Of a stretch of 64,000 nucleotides of DNA, positions 1-8,119 are shown piece after piece. The stretch is from Lachnospiraceae bacterium. Lineage in GTDB: Bacteria; Bacillota; Clostridia; Lachnospirales; Lachnospiraceae. The notes under the pieces were generated by a model that was not told the DNA's origin, ran no database searches, and worked only from the letters and a program-made list of their open reading frames with translations. The DNA is taken from positions 1-64,000 of the forward strand of contig JAFWDI010000007.1 in NCBI GenBank assembly GCA_017513125.1, given 5' to 3'. The position numbers and the translations under genes are program-made. Within the stretch, counting starts at the first letter, position 1, and every line of letters begins with the position of its first letter.

Positions 1-903
1 CTCTTTTCCTCGATCACGATGGGAAACGAGGACCTGATCAAGGTGAACGGGAACATCATTTCGGCTCCGGCCGCACGGATCTTTCTGATCGCGGAGTGCT
101 ATGATGCGGCGCAGGCCTACGGGGGCGCGGATCTCTGGAACATTCAGGCGAACGGGCATCCGGTCTCCGATTATATGATCGATAACCTGGAGGACGACCT
201 GCTCATCCTGATGGAGATCGTCGCGATCGGCAAGGACAACGGCGTCGAGCTCTCGAGCACGGAACGGAATCTGGTGACGCAGGCCGCCGACTATTATTAT
301 TCGGAGATGACTTCGAGCGAGATGGAGTATTTCGCCGGAAGGAAGTCAGACGTGGAACAGGCGTTCGAGTATTACGCGTTCGCGATGAAGACGATCGAAA
401 CGCTGTCGGGCAATGCCGATCAGGTCGTAAGCGACGATGAAGCACGTGTGATCAGCGTCCAGCAGATCGTGACGACGGAACAGTCCGCCGCGCAGTCGAT
501 CGTGGACCGGTTCAATGCCGGCCATGAGTTTTCGGAACTGGCCTTCAACTACAGCATCTCATCTGAAGTGGACCGCACGATCGGCCGCAACGATGTCGAT
601 CCGGTCTACGCGGAACACGCGTTTCGGCTGGATGCGGGCCAGATCAGCGAGCCGTTCCAGGTCGGAAACAACTGGTATGTGGTCTACTGTGTAAATAATT
701 ATCTGGCGGAGCAGACCGAGACGAACCGGGCCGGTATCCTGGATCTGCGCCGGCAGGCAGCGTTTCTGGAGACGTATGAAGCGGCTCTCGCGGAGCTGGA
801 CGTGTATATCAACCAGCCGGCATGGGATCTTTTGGAGTTCTACAGCGGAACGCTGCAGACAGCGGTACCGTTCTGGAACGTGTATCATAACTATTTTTCG
901 TGA
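1..903 (+). CDS. PpiC/SurA-type peptidyl-prolyl isomerase (foldase), 5' truncated
   Basis: The frame is open to base 1, so the true start and any signal peptide lie outside the window; about 300 residues are visible up to the TGA at 901-903. The first half is helical and resembles the SurA/PrsA N-terminal chaperone domain. Roughly residues 150-240 read as a parvulin rotamase: a VQQIVT strand, an F-x-ELA turn, a GR loop, an F-LDAGQISEPF segment and a NWYVVYCV strand. Family members help fold secreted proteins outside the membrane. The next gene starts 15 bases downstream and is probably co-transcribed. The ATG at 19 is probably internal. The substrate cannot be read from sequence. Confidence 0.8.
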   Translation, partial: LFSSITMGNEDLIKVNGNIISAPAARIFLIAECYDAAQAYGGADLWNIQANGHPVSDYMIDNLEDDLLILMEIVAIGKDNGVELSSTERNLVTQAADYYYSEMTSSEMEYFAGRKSDVEQAFEYYAFAMKTIETLSGNADQVVSDDEARVISVQQIVTTEQSAAQSIVDRFNAGHEFSELAFNYSISSEVDRTIGRNDVDPVYAEHAFRLDAGQISEPFQVGNNWYVVYCVNNYLAEQTETNRAGILDLRRQAAFLETYEAALAELDVYINQPAWDLLEFYSGTLQTAVPFWNVYHNYFS

Positions 904-918
904 CGGAAGGAGTAATTT

Positions 919-1626
919 ATGGATGAACTTTTCGGAAACGGGAATGAGATGAATGAAGACGCGCTTCCCGTGAATGCGGAGGCAGAGGATCTGTTTGAGG
1001 ATGACGCCGTGTCCGAGATCATGAAAGACACGGACCGCCTGAGCGCGCTCGAAGAGAGTTATATCGCGGAAGTCGAGGAACGCGCGGCCGGGATCCTTGC
1101 GAACGCTGAAGCGGAGGCCAGACGCAGCACGGAAGCCCTGAAAGAAGAGGTCTTTCATGAGATCGCGGCCATGAAGACGGAGGCGGAAGAATACTGCCGG
1201 GAAAAGGAGGCGCAGGCGGAGCGCCTGTTCCGTGAGGCGGAGGATGCGGCGAATACCGCTCAGAACAGGCTGAAAGAGGCGGAAGACGCTCTGGCGGTGG
1301 CGAAAGCGGAAGCCGAGGCCGAAGCGGCGCGGATCCGCGCCGAGGCGGAGGCGGATGCGGTCGAGACGAAAGCGAGAGCAGAAAAGATCCTTCGCGAGGC
1401 GCAGGAGACCCGTGAGATGGCTGTTGTCGAACATGAGCGTCTGGCGAGCGACGGAAAGCAGTATATGGACGTGATGGAGGATCATGCGCTGGCACGTCTG
1501 AACATGATCAGCGAGCTGCTGAGGAGCGAGCAGGACTGGGCGTTCCGGGCAAAGCAGAACGTGGATGAACTGAACGCGGCGATCGCAAAGATTCGCGAGC
1601 AGTATGATGAAGATTATCGGTATTGA
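919..1626 (+). CDS. Glu/Ala-rich coiled-coil protein of unknown function
   Basis: A 235-residue acidic protein with a good ribosome site (GGAAGGAG) 6-7 bases before the ATG. Residues about 45-160 are an almost uninterrupted heptad-like coiled coil rich in Glu, Ala, Arg and Lys, with repeated A-E-A-E blocks. There is no membrane segment or signal peptide. Such composition is shared by DivIVA-like, ATP-synthase-b-like and SMC-like helices, so family hits would be weak. It follows the foldase gene by 15 bases and is probably in the same operon. A structural or scaffolding role is only an inference. The -35 box of the next promoter overlaps its stop codon. Confidence 0.75.
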   Translation: MDELFGNGNEMNEDALPVNAEAEDLFEDDAVSEIMKDTDRLSALEESYIAEVEERAAGILANAEAEARRSTEALKEEVFHEIAAMKTEAEEYCREKEAQAERLFREAEDAANTAQNRLKEAEDALAVAKAEAEAEAARIRAEAEADAVETKARAEKILREAQETREMAVVEHERLASDGKQYMDVMEDHALARLNMISELLRSEQDWAFRAKQNVDELNAAIAKIREQYDEDYRY

Positions 1627-1651
1627 CAACCTTTCCGGGCTGTTGTATATT
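1623..1651 (+). promoter_or_regulatory. Sigma-A promoter of tRNA-Thr(CGU)
   Basis: TTGACA (1623-1628), 17-base spacer, TATATT (1646-1651). The -35 box overlaps the TGA stop of the preceding gene. The tRNA starts 33 bases after the -10. The other tRNA-Thr gene in this window has the same two boxes at the same spacing. Confidence 0.85.
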
Positions 1652-1684
1652 TGACCACGGTCACCGTCCGCGACGGGCGATCAG

Positions 1685-1757
1685 GCTTCCGTAGCACAGC
1701 TGGTAGTGCACATCACTCGTAATGATGGGGTCGCCGGTTCGAATCCGGCCGGGAGCT
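1685..1757 (+). tRNA. tRNA-Thr (anticodon CGU)
   Basis: A full cloverleaf can be drawn. Acceptor arm 1685-1691 pairs with 1750-1756 with one G-U pair. D arm is GCAC/GTGC. Anticodon arm CATCA/TGATG carries the loop CTCGTAA, giving anticodon CGT, which reads ACG (Thr). T arm is GCCGG/CCGGC with loop TTCGAAT. The discriminator is U and CCA is not encoded, so the CCA-adding enzyme must complete it. Confidence 0.93.
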
Positions 1758-1774
1758 TTCGCGATAAGCTCTGA

Positions 1775-1829
1775 GAAGCACGAAAAACAGCGCGTGAGTT
1801 TACTCACAGGCGCTGTTTTTTCGTGCTTC
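1775..1829 (+). terminator. Long hairpin terminator after tRNA-Thr(CGU)
   Basis: GAAGCACG with an A-run and ACAGCGC at 1775-1793 pairs with GCGCTGT, a T-run and CGTGCTTC ending at 1829. The tip is GTGAGT-TT-ACTCAC, with a two-base AG bulge on the 3' side. The T-run after GCGCTG makes it an intrinsic terminator. The same tip and T-run recur at the head of every following repeat unit. Confidence 0.8.
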
Positions 1830-2440
1830 GAAGGGCAACGTATATCGAGCGCTCGCCGTGCGAGCGGAGCGAAGCGCGGGAAAGAGTGCGAGATTACGGT
1901 GCCCGCGGAAACGCGGGAGCGCAGAAGGCGCGGAGCGGTTCCGCAGAGATTATTCAAAGGAGAAAACCTGAAGCGCGTGAGTTTACTCACAGGCGCTGTT
2001 TTTTCGTGCTTCGAAGGGCAACGTATATCGAGCGCTCGCCGTGCGAGCGGAGCGAAGCGCGGGAAAGAATGCGAGATTACGGTGCCCGCGGAAACGCGGG
2101 AGCGCAGAAGGCGCGGAGCGGTTCCGCAGAGCTTATTCAAAGGAGAATACCTGAAGCGCGTGAGGTTACTCACAGGCGCTGTTTTTCGTGCTTCGAAGGG
2201 CAGCGTATATCGAGCGCTCGCCGTGCGAGCGGAGCGAAGCGCGGGAAAGAGTGCGAGATTACGGTGCCCGCGGAAACGCGGGAGCGCAGAAGGCGCGGAG
2301 CGGTTCCGCAGAGCTTATTCAAAGGAGAATACCTGAAGCGCGTGAGTTTACTCACAGGCGCTGTTTTTTCGTGCTTCGAAGGGCAGCGTATATCGAGCGC
2401 TCGCCGTGCGAGCGGAGCGAAGCGCGGGAAAGAGTGCGAG
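1791..2440. repeat. Tandem direct repeat array, about 183 bp x 3.5
   Basis: Units begin at 1791, 1974, 2157 and 2339; the last is cut off near 2440. Copies are almost identical. Each holds, in order: (a) a terminator-like hairpin with tip GTGAGT-TT-ACTCAC and a T-run; (b) a structured block at 1833-1904, 2016-2087, 2198-2269 and 2381-2440 (truncated) containing ATCGAGCGCTC and, distally, GAGTGCGAGAT; (c) a CGCTCGC-CGT-GCGAGCG hairpin inside it; (d) CCCGCG-GAAA-CGCGGG, a GNRA-capped hairpin; (e) GCGGA-GCGGT-TCCGC; (f) an AAAGGAG-like sequence with no start codon after it. Because 183 is 61 codons, spurious open frames run through on both strands. I find no credible protein here. Confidence 0.9.
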
Positions 2441-2469
2441 AGGCGACGGGCGCCTCCGTTTGACATCTG

Positions 2470-2478
2470 TGCTATAAT
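2470..2478 (+). promoter_or_regulatory. Extended -10 promoter for the 2538-3673 gene pair
   Basis: TGC-TATAAT is an extended -10 with TATAAT at 2473-2478. A TTGACA lies at 2460-2465, but only 7 bases away, so it cannot be the matching -35. The region directly follows the last partial repeat unit. Confidence 0.6.
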
Positions 2479-2537
2479 ATTTCCGCACCGCATCATTGCC
2501 TGCGGTCCGAAAATCCTATTCGAAACCGGAGTACGCC

Positions 2538-3002
2538 ATGATCGCCCTTCAGATCACAGATCTGCGCTCATTTACGAAACACCTGTTTACACAGAACACC
2601 TTCGACGGCTTCTGGCTCAGCGAGGCGGCGGTCCAGACTTCCGCGGCCCTGATCATCGAAGGTAAGACCGATCCTGCCTTTTTCTCGGATCAGGAAACGA
2701 CAGAGGAAGAAGAAAAGACCGCACCCGCCCCCTATCTGAACTGGGGAGAGGCGAAGCATTACTGCTATGAGTGGATCCGCGGGCGCTTCCTGCCGCTGCA
2801 CTTCCGCATGGTGTTCCGCGACCCCGGCCGTCAGGAAAACGCCGCTTTTCTCAACATCCGCTACGAACGCGAACAGCCGCTCCGCGTGACCACGGGATAC
2901 ACCGCGAAGGAATTCACGATGGACCGTTCGGATGAGAAACTCTGGGACGAAGAAGTCCGCGCGTTCTTTACCGACCATGAGATCGATTTCGAGGAACTCT
3001 GA
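2538..3002 (+). CDS. DUF5721-like protein
   Basis: A soluble protein of 154 residues. I chose the ATG at 2538 because GGAG stands six bases before it and because the protein then starts MIALQITDLRSFTKHLF, which looks like a natural N-terminus; an upstream ATG at 2496 would overlap the promoter start region. It has no signal peptide or membrane segment. A central acidic stretch (TEEEEK, residues about 55-62) is followed by a YCYEWIRGRFLPLHFRMVF core. It resembles the small clostridial DUF5721 group, which has no known function. It ends two bases before the next gene, so the two are probably translated together. Confidence 0.65.
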   Translation: MIALQITDLRSFTKHLFTQNTFDGFWLSEAAVQTSAALIIEGKTDPAFFSDQETTEEEEKTAPAPYLNWGEAKHYCYEWIRGRFLPLHFRMVFRDPGRQENAAFLNIRYEREQPLRVTTGYTAKEFTMDRSDEKLWDEEVRAFFTDHEIDFEEL

Positions 3003-3004
3003 TC

Positions 3005-3673
3005 ATGAGTACTGTCGTTCTGTCCTGCTCATCTCTGGAGGAATTCGTGCTCGCGGCGCAGGCGGAGTGCGGCACGGACTATCCCGTCATATTCATTGAC
3101 CGAAAATATCACGTCGAACCGGAGACCATGAAGGAACGCATCGCGGAGGCGGTCCGGGAGCTTCCCGAAGACGTCGATACCGTGCTCGTCGCCATGGGAT
3201 TCTGCGGCGGCGCATGGGATCACGTCTCGTTCGACCGGCGCGTGGTCATCCCCAAAGTGGACGACTGTGTTTCCCTGCTTCTGAATCATGAGGGGGCTTT
3301 CGAACCGAACCGAAAGGAGACCGGCCACCTTTATCTGTATGAGAGCGATCCGGATGATTTTTCCGCGCTGCGCTTTCTGCGGGACCGGGATGCCCAGGAG
3401 GACGTCTTCGGCGGCATGGATCCGGAATTCGCGCTTCGGCTCATGCTGGAGGGCTATCGGAACATGGACATTATCGATACGGGCCTCAATGACTGCTACA
3501 GCGAACCCTATGTGGCCGCCGCACAGGAAGAAGCCGACCGCATCGGAGCGGATCTCGACTATGCGTACGGCGGGATCGGGATGCTGAAGCGTCTCTTTTC
3601 CGGTGAGTGGGACGAAGGCTTTCTGATCGCGGAGCCCGGTCAGTTGATCCGGCACGGCGATTTCTTCGGCTGA
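3005..3673 (+). CDS. DUF1638 domain protein
   Basis: This 222-residue protein has the layout of DUF1638: a GFCGGAWDHV segment near residues 66-75, then VVIPKVDDCVSLLL, then a C-terminal part with a GLNDCYSEPY motif. The conserved Cys, His and Asp residues suggest a metal or small-molecule site. In other anaerobes the family is often found near corrinoid methyltransferase genes, but none is present here. It starts two bases after the preceding gene. Function is unknown. htpG follows with its own promoter. Confidence 0.75.
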   Translation: MSTVVLSCSSLEEFVLAAQAECGTDYPVIFIDRKYHVEPETMKERIAEAVRELPEDVDTVLVAMGFCGGAWDHVSFDRRVVIPKVDDCVSLLLNHEGAFEPNRKETGHLYLYESDPDDFSALRFLRDRDAQEDVFGGMDPEFALRLMLEGYRNMDIIDTGLNDCYSEPYVAAAQEEADRIGADLDYAYGGIGMLKRLFSGEWDEGFLIAEPGQLIRHGDFFG

Positions 3674-3698
3674 TGTGTCCGAAACCGACCCCATCCTC

Positions 3699-3727
3699 TT
3701 GACAGTCTGTTCTATCACGAGTATAAC
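3699..3727 (+). promoter_or_regulatory. htpG promoter
   Basis: TTGACA (3699-3704), 17-base spacer, TATAAC (3722-3727). The start codon is 32 bases downstream with GAAAGAAGG as ribosome site. Confidence 0.85.
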
Positions 3728-3730
3728 AGA
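3706..3730. promoter_or_regulatory. Inverted repeat over the htpG promoter (candidate operator)
   Basis: TCTGTT (3706-3711) and AACAGA (3725-3730) are perfect complements 13 bases apart, with a further TAT/ATA pair inside. The repeat covers the spacer and -10 box, a typical repressor position. It is not a CIRCE or CtsR box. The binding protein is unknown. Confidence 0.45.
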
Positions 3731-3759
3731 AGAAGCTTTTAGAAAGAAGGTGCATCACC

Positions 3760-5850
3760 ATGTCCGAAATCATTAAACAGGGGAACCTCAGCATTGACAG
3801 CGAGAACATGTTCCCGATCATTAAAAAGTGGCTCTACAGCGACCGCGATATCTTTTACCGCGAGCTGATCTCGAACGGCTGCGACGCCATCACGAAGCTG
3901 AAAAAGCTGGAACTGATGGGCGAGACCGAACTGCCGGCGGATTATAAGCCCCGCATCGACGTCGCCGTCAGCCCGCACGAGCGAACGATCACGGTCAGCG
4001 ACAACGGCCTCGGCATGAGCGCTTCCGAGATCGAAGAGTACATTAACCGCATCGCGTTTTCCGGCGCGAAAGCGTTCCTGGACACTTATAAGGATAAGAC
4101 GAATGAAGACCAGATCATCGGCCACTTCGGCCTCGGCTTTTATTCGGCGTTCATGGTCTCCGACAGCGTCACGATCGAGACGAAGTCCTGGGATCCGACG
4201 AAGCCTGCCGTGTTCTGGGAGTCCGACGGCGGACAGACCTTTGAGATGAGCCGTTCCGACCGCTCGGAAGTCGGCACGACCGTTACGCTGCATGTGAACG
4301 AGGACAGCGTGGAGTTTTGCAACGAGTATCGCGCGCGGGAAGTCCTGCAGAAGTACTGCTCGTTCATGCCCGTCGAGATCTATCTGAAGAACGCGGACGA
4401 GGATCTGCCGAAGCCCGGATCGCGCCAGACGGAGGAGCAGACCTACGAGGAAATGGCCGAAGAGCTGCTCGAGAGCGCGGAGAAGAAGGCTGCGGCGGAC
4501 GAGGAGCCGAAGGAAGTTCCGATCAATGAAACGGATCCGCTCTGGAACCGCAGCGCGAACGACCTGACCGACGAGGATTATAAGAAGTTTTATCGCACGA
4601 CGTTTAACGACTATAAGGAGCCCATTTTCTGGATCCACCTGAATATGGACTATCCGTTCCGCCTGAAGGGCATCCTGTATTTCCCGCGCCTGACGAGCGA
4701 GTATGACAGCATCGAAGGCGTGATCAAACTGTATAATAACCAGGTGTTCGTCGCGGATAACATTAAAGAAGTCATCCCCGAGTACCTGCTGATCCTGAAG
4801 GGCGTTATCGACTGTCCGGATCTGCCGCTGAACGTCTCCAGAAGCGCGCTGCAGAACGACGGCTTCGTGAAGAAGATCTCGGAGTACATCACGAAGAAGG
4901 TAGCGGATAAGCTCTCCGGCATGTATAAGACCGACCAGGAGAACTACGAGAAGTGCTGGGAGGACCTGGCGCCGTTCGTGAAGTACGGTTACATCCGTGA
5001 CGAGAAGTTCCGTGAGAAGATCGCCGACTTCATCCTGTATAAGAACCTGAACGACGAGTTCGTGACGCTGAAGGAGTGCGTTGAGGTCATCAAGTACGAA
5101 AACGCAGACGCACCGGAACAGCCCGAAGTGATCGACGCGAATATCGAGTTCGACGAGGAGACCGGCGAGTCCCGTGCGAAAGACGCGGCAGACGAAGGAG
5201 TCGCCGACGCAGCGGAGGATGCTCCCTCCGATCTCGAAGAGCCGGAAGAGAAGACGATCTATTACGTCTCGAACGCCCGCGCGCAGACCCAGTACATTCA
5301 GATGTTTAAGGACGCCGGGAAGGAAGCGGTCTATCTGGATACGTACATTGATCCTTCTTTCATCACCTATGTGGAGCAGTTTAACGAGGGGCTTCACTTC
5401 GCGTGCATCGATTCCGTCCTGGACGAGGATCTGCGGGATGACTTTGACGCCGATGACGAGGCGTTTAAGGAAAATGCGGAAAAGCTTACCGAGACCTTTA
5501 AGAAGGCTCTGGACCGGGAGGATCTGGCGGTATCGGTGGAGATGCTGAAGGATGAGAGCATTGCCGCGATGATCACGAAATCCGAGGACAGCCGGCGGCT
5601 CGACGAGATGATGCGCCGTTACGGACAGCTCCGCGATATGGGCGACTATGGGCGTACGCTGGTGCTGAACGCCAAACACCCGCTCGTGCAGTACATTCTG
5701 GAGCACGGGGAGGAAGAGCAGGCGTCCGAGTTCTGCGAGCAGCTCTATGACCTCGCGCTGATGGCGCACGGTCCGCTGCCGGCGGAGCGCATGAGCGGCT
5801 TCGTACAGCGTTCGAACCGGATCATGATGGAGCTGATGAAGAACGAATGA
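3760..5850 (+). CDS. htpG: Chaperone protein HtpG (Hsp90)
   Basis: A 696-residue cytosolic ATP-dependent chaperone. The GHKL ATPase domain shows ELISNGCDA at 35-43 (the Mg-binding Asn in place; ASDA is more usual), DNGLGM at 81-86 and the lid GHFGLGFYSAF at 121-131. The middle domain has DYPFRLKGILYFPR and VSRSALQND, which carries the catalytic Arg segment. An acidic linker at about 463-497 is longer than in E. coli HtpG. The C-terminal dimerisation domain is complete. It has its own promoter with an overlapping inverted repeat and its own terminator, so it is a single-gene unit that is probably stress controlled. Confidence 0.97.
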   Translation: MSEIIKQGNLSIDSENMFPIIKKWLYSDRDIFYRELISNGCDAITKLKKLELMGETELPADYKPRIDVAVSPHERTITVSDNGLGMSASEIEEYINRIAFSGAKAFLDTYKDKTNEDQIIGHFGLGFYSAFMVSDSVTIETKSWDPTKPAVFWESDGGQTFEMSRSDRSEVGTTVTLHVNEDSVEFCNEYRAREVLQKYCSFMPVEIYLKNADEDLPKPGSRQTEEQTYEEMAEELLESAEKKAAADEEPKEVPINETDPLWNRSANDLTDEDYKKFYRTTFNDYKEPIFWIHLNMDYPFRLKGILYFPRLTSEYDSIEGVIKLYNNQVFVADNIKEVIPEYLLILKGVIDCPDLPLNVSRSALQNDGFVKKISEYITKKVADKLSGMYKTDQENYEKCWEDLAPFVKYGYIRDEKFREKIADFILYKNLNDEFVTLKECVEVIKYENADAPEQPEVIDANIEFDEETGESRAKDAADEGVADAAEDAPSDLEEPEEKTIYYVSNARAQTQYIQMFKDAGKEAVYLDTYIDPSFITYVEQFNEGLHFACIDSVLDEDLRDDFDADDEAFKENAEKLTETFKKALDREDLAVSVEMLKDESIAAMITKSEDSRRLDEMMRRYGQLRDMGDYGRTLVLNAKHPLVQYILEHGEEEQASEFCEQLYDLALMAHGPLPAERMSGFVQRSNRIMMELMKNE

Positions 5851-5879
5851 GAGTAATGGTACGCTGATGAGCATGAGAA

Positions 5880-5906
5880 GCCTCCCCGAGGATCGGGGAG
5901 GCCTTT
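5880..5906 (+). terminator. htpG terminator
   Basis: GCCTCCCCGA pairs perfectly with TCGGGGAGGC around a GGA loop, followed by CTTTAT. Confidence 0.85.
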
Positions 5907-5987
5907 ATCGATATCTGTTTTTATTACACATTTTCCGCCGTTTTTGTCCGATTTCTTTCCATTTTTCCTCATATTGCTATTAAGAAA

Positions 5988-6016
5988 TTGTAAAAAGATA
6001 AAACTCCTGTTAATAT
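5988..6016 (+). promoter_or_regulatory. Promoter of the opp operon
   Basis: TTGTAA (5988-5993), 17 bases, TAATAT (6011-6016), within an AT-rich stretch (about 5930-6040) that stands out from the GC-rich surroundings and may act as an UP element. About 70 bases of leader precede oppB. Confidence 0.55.
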
Positions 6017-6086
6017 ATAAAAGATTTTATACTTTAAACTGAAACAGGTGTGTCGTTTCGGGAAATTAACATCGGAGATGTAGGAT

Positions 6087-7016
6087 ATGAACGGGAAAAC
6101 AGCTCTTTACATCGTGAAGCGTCTGATCCTCGCCGCCGTGACCGTCTGGATCGTTATTACGATCACGTTCTTTGTCATGCGTGCCGTTCCCGGCGGGCCT
6201 TTCATGGGCGAGCGTGCGATCAGTGCTGCAGCACAGGCGCAGCTGGAGGCGAAGTACGGCCTGGATAAGCCGCTGCTTACACAGTACTTCACCTATCTGA
6301 AGGACATCTTCCTTCATTTTGATTTCGGACCCAGTCTGAAGCAGAGAGGCCGCGACGTCATCGGCATCATCGCTGACGGCATGCGGACCTCCGTGAAGCT
6401 GGGCGTCATCGCAGCATTTATCTCGCTGGGAGTCGGCGTGGTCCTCGGATCCGTCGCGGCGCTGCGCCGGAATAAATTTATTGACCGCGTTATCATGGTC
6501 ATCACGACCGCGTTCGTGTCCATGCCTTCGTTTATCATGGGATCGCTGCTGCTGGTGTTGTTTGCCTTAAAACTGGGCTGGGTGCCCGCGAACGGTACGA
6601 CTGCGGCGGGCATGATACTGCCGATCATTACTCTGGCCCTGTATCCCATGGCGTATATCACGCGACTGACGCGTTCGTCCATGCTGGACGTTCTGGGACA
6701 GGACTACATCCGCACCGCGCGTGCGAAAGGCGTGTCGAAGTGGAAGATCATCTTCGGACACGCCCTGAAGAACTCGCTGATTCCCGTTATCACGTACTTC
6801 GGCCCCATGCTGGCCTACATCGTGACAGGCTCTCTGGTCGTCGAGAAGATCTTCGCCGTGCCCGGCATCGGACGCGCGTTCGTGAACTCGATCACCGGCC
6901 GTGACTACCCTCTGATCATGGGAACGACCATCATTCTGGCGACGCTGATCGTCATCATGAACCTGGTCAGCGACATCCTGTATAAGCTCGTAGATCCCAG
7001 GATCACATTTGATTGA
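6087..7016 (+). CDS. oppB: Oligopeptide ABC transporter permease OppB
   Basis: A 309-residue inner-membrane permease of the OppB/DppB family. The first membrane helix is at about 9-30 and is followed by the usual external loop (GGPFMGE...YGLDKPLLTQY). Five more helices and a YIRTARAKGVS EAA-loop at about 208-220, which contacts the ATPases, complete it. It ends with the family signature DPRI. It opens a five-gene operon and forms the channel with OppC. The start is supported by GGAGATGTAGG just upstream. Confidence 0.92.
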   Translation: MNGKTALYIVKRLILAAVTVWIVITITFFVMRAVPGGPFMGERAISAAAQAQLEAKYGLDKPLLTQYFTYLKDIFLHFDFGPSLKQRGRDVIGIIADGMRTSVKLGVIAAFISLGVGVVLGSVAALRRNKFIDRVIMVITTAFVSMPSFIMGSLLLVLFALKLGWVPANGTTAAGMILPIITLALYPMAYITRLTRSSMLDVLGQDYIRTARAKGVSKWKIIFGHALKNSLIPVITYFGPMLAYIVTGSLVVEKIFAVPGIGRAFVNSITGRDYPLIMGTTIILATLIVIMNLVSDILYKLVDPRITFD

Positions 7017-7030
7017 TGAGGAGGGCAGTT

Positions 7031-8101
7031 ATGAGCGGACCTTTTAAGAAATTCCCTTTTTCGATGCATGTTAAGGTCGATGACCTGCTTCCCGCATCCG
7101 ACGAAGAAAAAGAATATATGGTACAGATGCGCCCGTCGTCCACGTTCTTTAAGGACGGTGTGAAGCGCCTTCTGAAGAATAAAGTCGCGACGGTGTCGTT
7201 TTTCATCATCGTGATCATCACGCTTTCCGCCGTGATCCTTCCGGCGGTATGGCCGTATCAGTACGACACGTTCCTGGGCGTGCAGCCCGGCCGGCCCGTG
7301 GACCGTTCGTTCAATAATCTGGCGCCGTTCGAGTATTCGACGACCGAAGAACGGGCGATCGAAAACGGCGAGAGCGTATTCCCGCACGTGTTCGGCACGG
7401 ATAGCCAGGGACGCGACTACTTTATCCGCGTCGTCTACGGCACCCGCATTTCGCTGGCGGTCGGTTTCTTCGCCAGTATCATCGTTCTCGTCATAGGCAT
7501 ATTGATAGGATCGATATCAGGCTATTTCGGCGGTAAAGTCGATCTGGTCATCATGCGTATCGTCGACGTCATATATTCATTGCCGGACATGCTGATGGTC
7601 ATTCTGCTGGCGGCAGTTATGAAGCAGTCGCTGGGGCCGGTCATCGACGGAACGTTCCTCGCTAAGATCGGTTCGAACATCATCAGTCTGTTCATCATTT
7701 TCGCTATCCTGTACTGGGTATCGATGTCCCGCCTGATCCGCGGTCAGATCCTGTCGCTGAAGCAGCAGGAATACGTTCTGGCGGCGAATACCGCGGGTGC
7801 GAAAGGCAGCTGGATCATCCGGAAGCATCTGATTCCGAACTGCATCAGCGTCGTGATCATTTCCACCGCGCTGCAGATCCCGAACGCGATCTTTACCGAA
7901 AGTTTCCTGTCCTTCCTGGGACTGGGCGTAAACGCGCCCATGCCTTCGCTGGGATCGCTGGCTTCCGACGCGCTGAACGGCCTTACGTCTTATCCTTCCA
8001 GACTGGTCTTTCCCGCGATCGTGATCTCGCTGATCGTGCTTTCACTGAACCTGTTCGGCGACGGTCTCCGCGACGCGTTCGACCCGAAACTGAACGCTTA
8101 A
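7031..8101 (+). CDS. oppC: Oligopeptide ABC transporter permease OppC
   Basis: The second permease, 356 residues. I prefer the ATG at 7031 because GAGGAGGG stands just before it, whereas the in-frame ATG at 7013 would place that ribosome site inside the gene. A cytosolic N-terminal tail of about 50 residues precedes the first helix. The periplasmic-type loop has GTDSQGRDYFIRVVYGTRISL, normal for OppC, and the EAA loop reads YVLAANTAGAKG. It ends with a DAFDPKLNA tail. It is 14 bases behind oppB and pairs with it in the membrane. Confidence 0.92.
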   Translation: MSGPFKKFPFSMHVKVDDLLPASDEEKEYMVQMRPSSTFFKDGVKRLLKNKVATVSFFIIVIITLSAVILPAVWPYQYDTFLGVQPGRPVDRSFNNLAPFEYSTTEERAIENGESVFPHVFGTDSQGRDYFIRVVYGTRISLAVGFFASIIVLVIGILIGSISGYFGGKVDLVIMRIVDVIYSLPDMLMVILLAAVMKQSLGPVIDGTFLAKIGSNIISLFIIFAILYWVSMSRLIRGQILSLKQQEYVLAANTAGAKGSWIIRKHLIPNCISVVIISTALQIPNAIFTESFLSFLGLGVNAPMPSLGSLASDALNGLTSYPSRLVFPAIVISLIVLSLNLFGDGLRDAFDPKLNA

Positions 8102-8119
8102 GGAAAGGAGGATACGGTT

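Noticed and set aside
1791..2440. CRISPR array
   Set aside because: Repeats are 183 bp, contiguous and without spacers, and there are no cas genes.
2460..2478. TTGACA paired with TATAAT before the gene at 2538
   Set aside because: Only seven bases separate the boxes; the -10 is instead read as an extended -10.
1661..2665. Overlapping open frames on both strands through the repeat array
   Set aside because: The repeat period is 61 codons, so any open frame is simply copied. The predicted peptides are Arg/Ala/Ser-rich, lack ribosome sites and coincide with hairpins.
6050..6268. Small plus-strand frame overlapping the oppB start
   Set aside because: It is out of frame with oppB, has no recognisable motif and begins in the leader.
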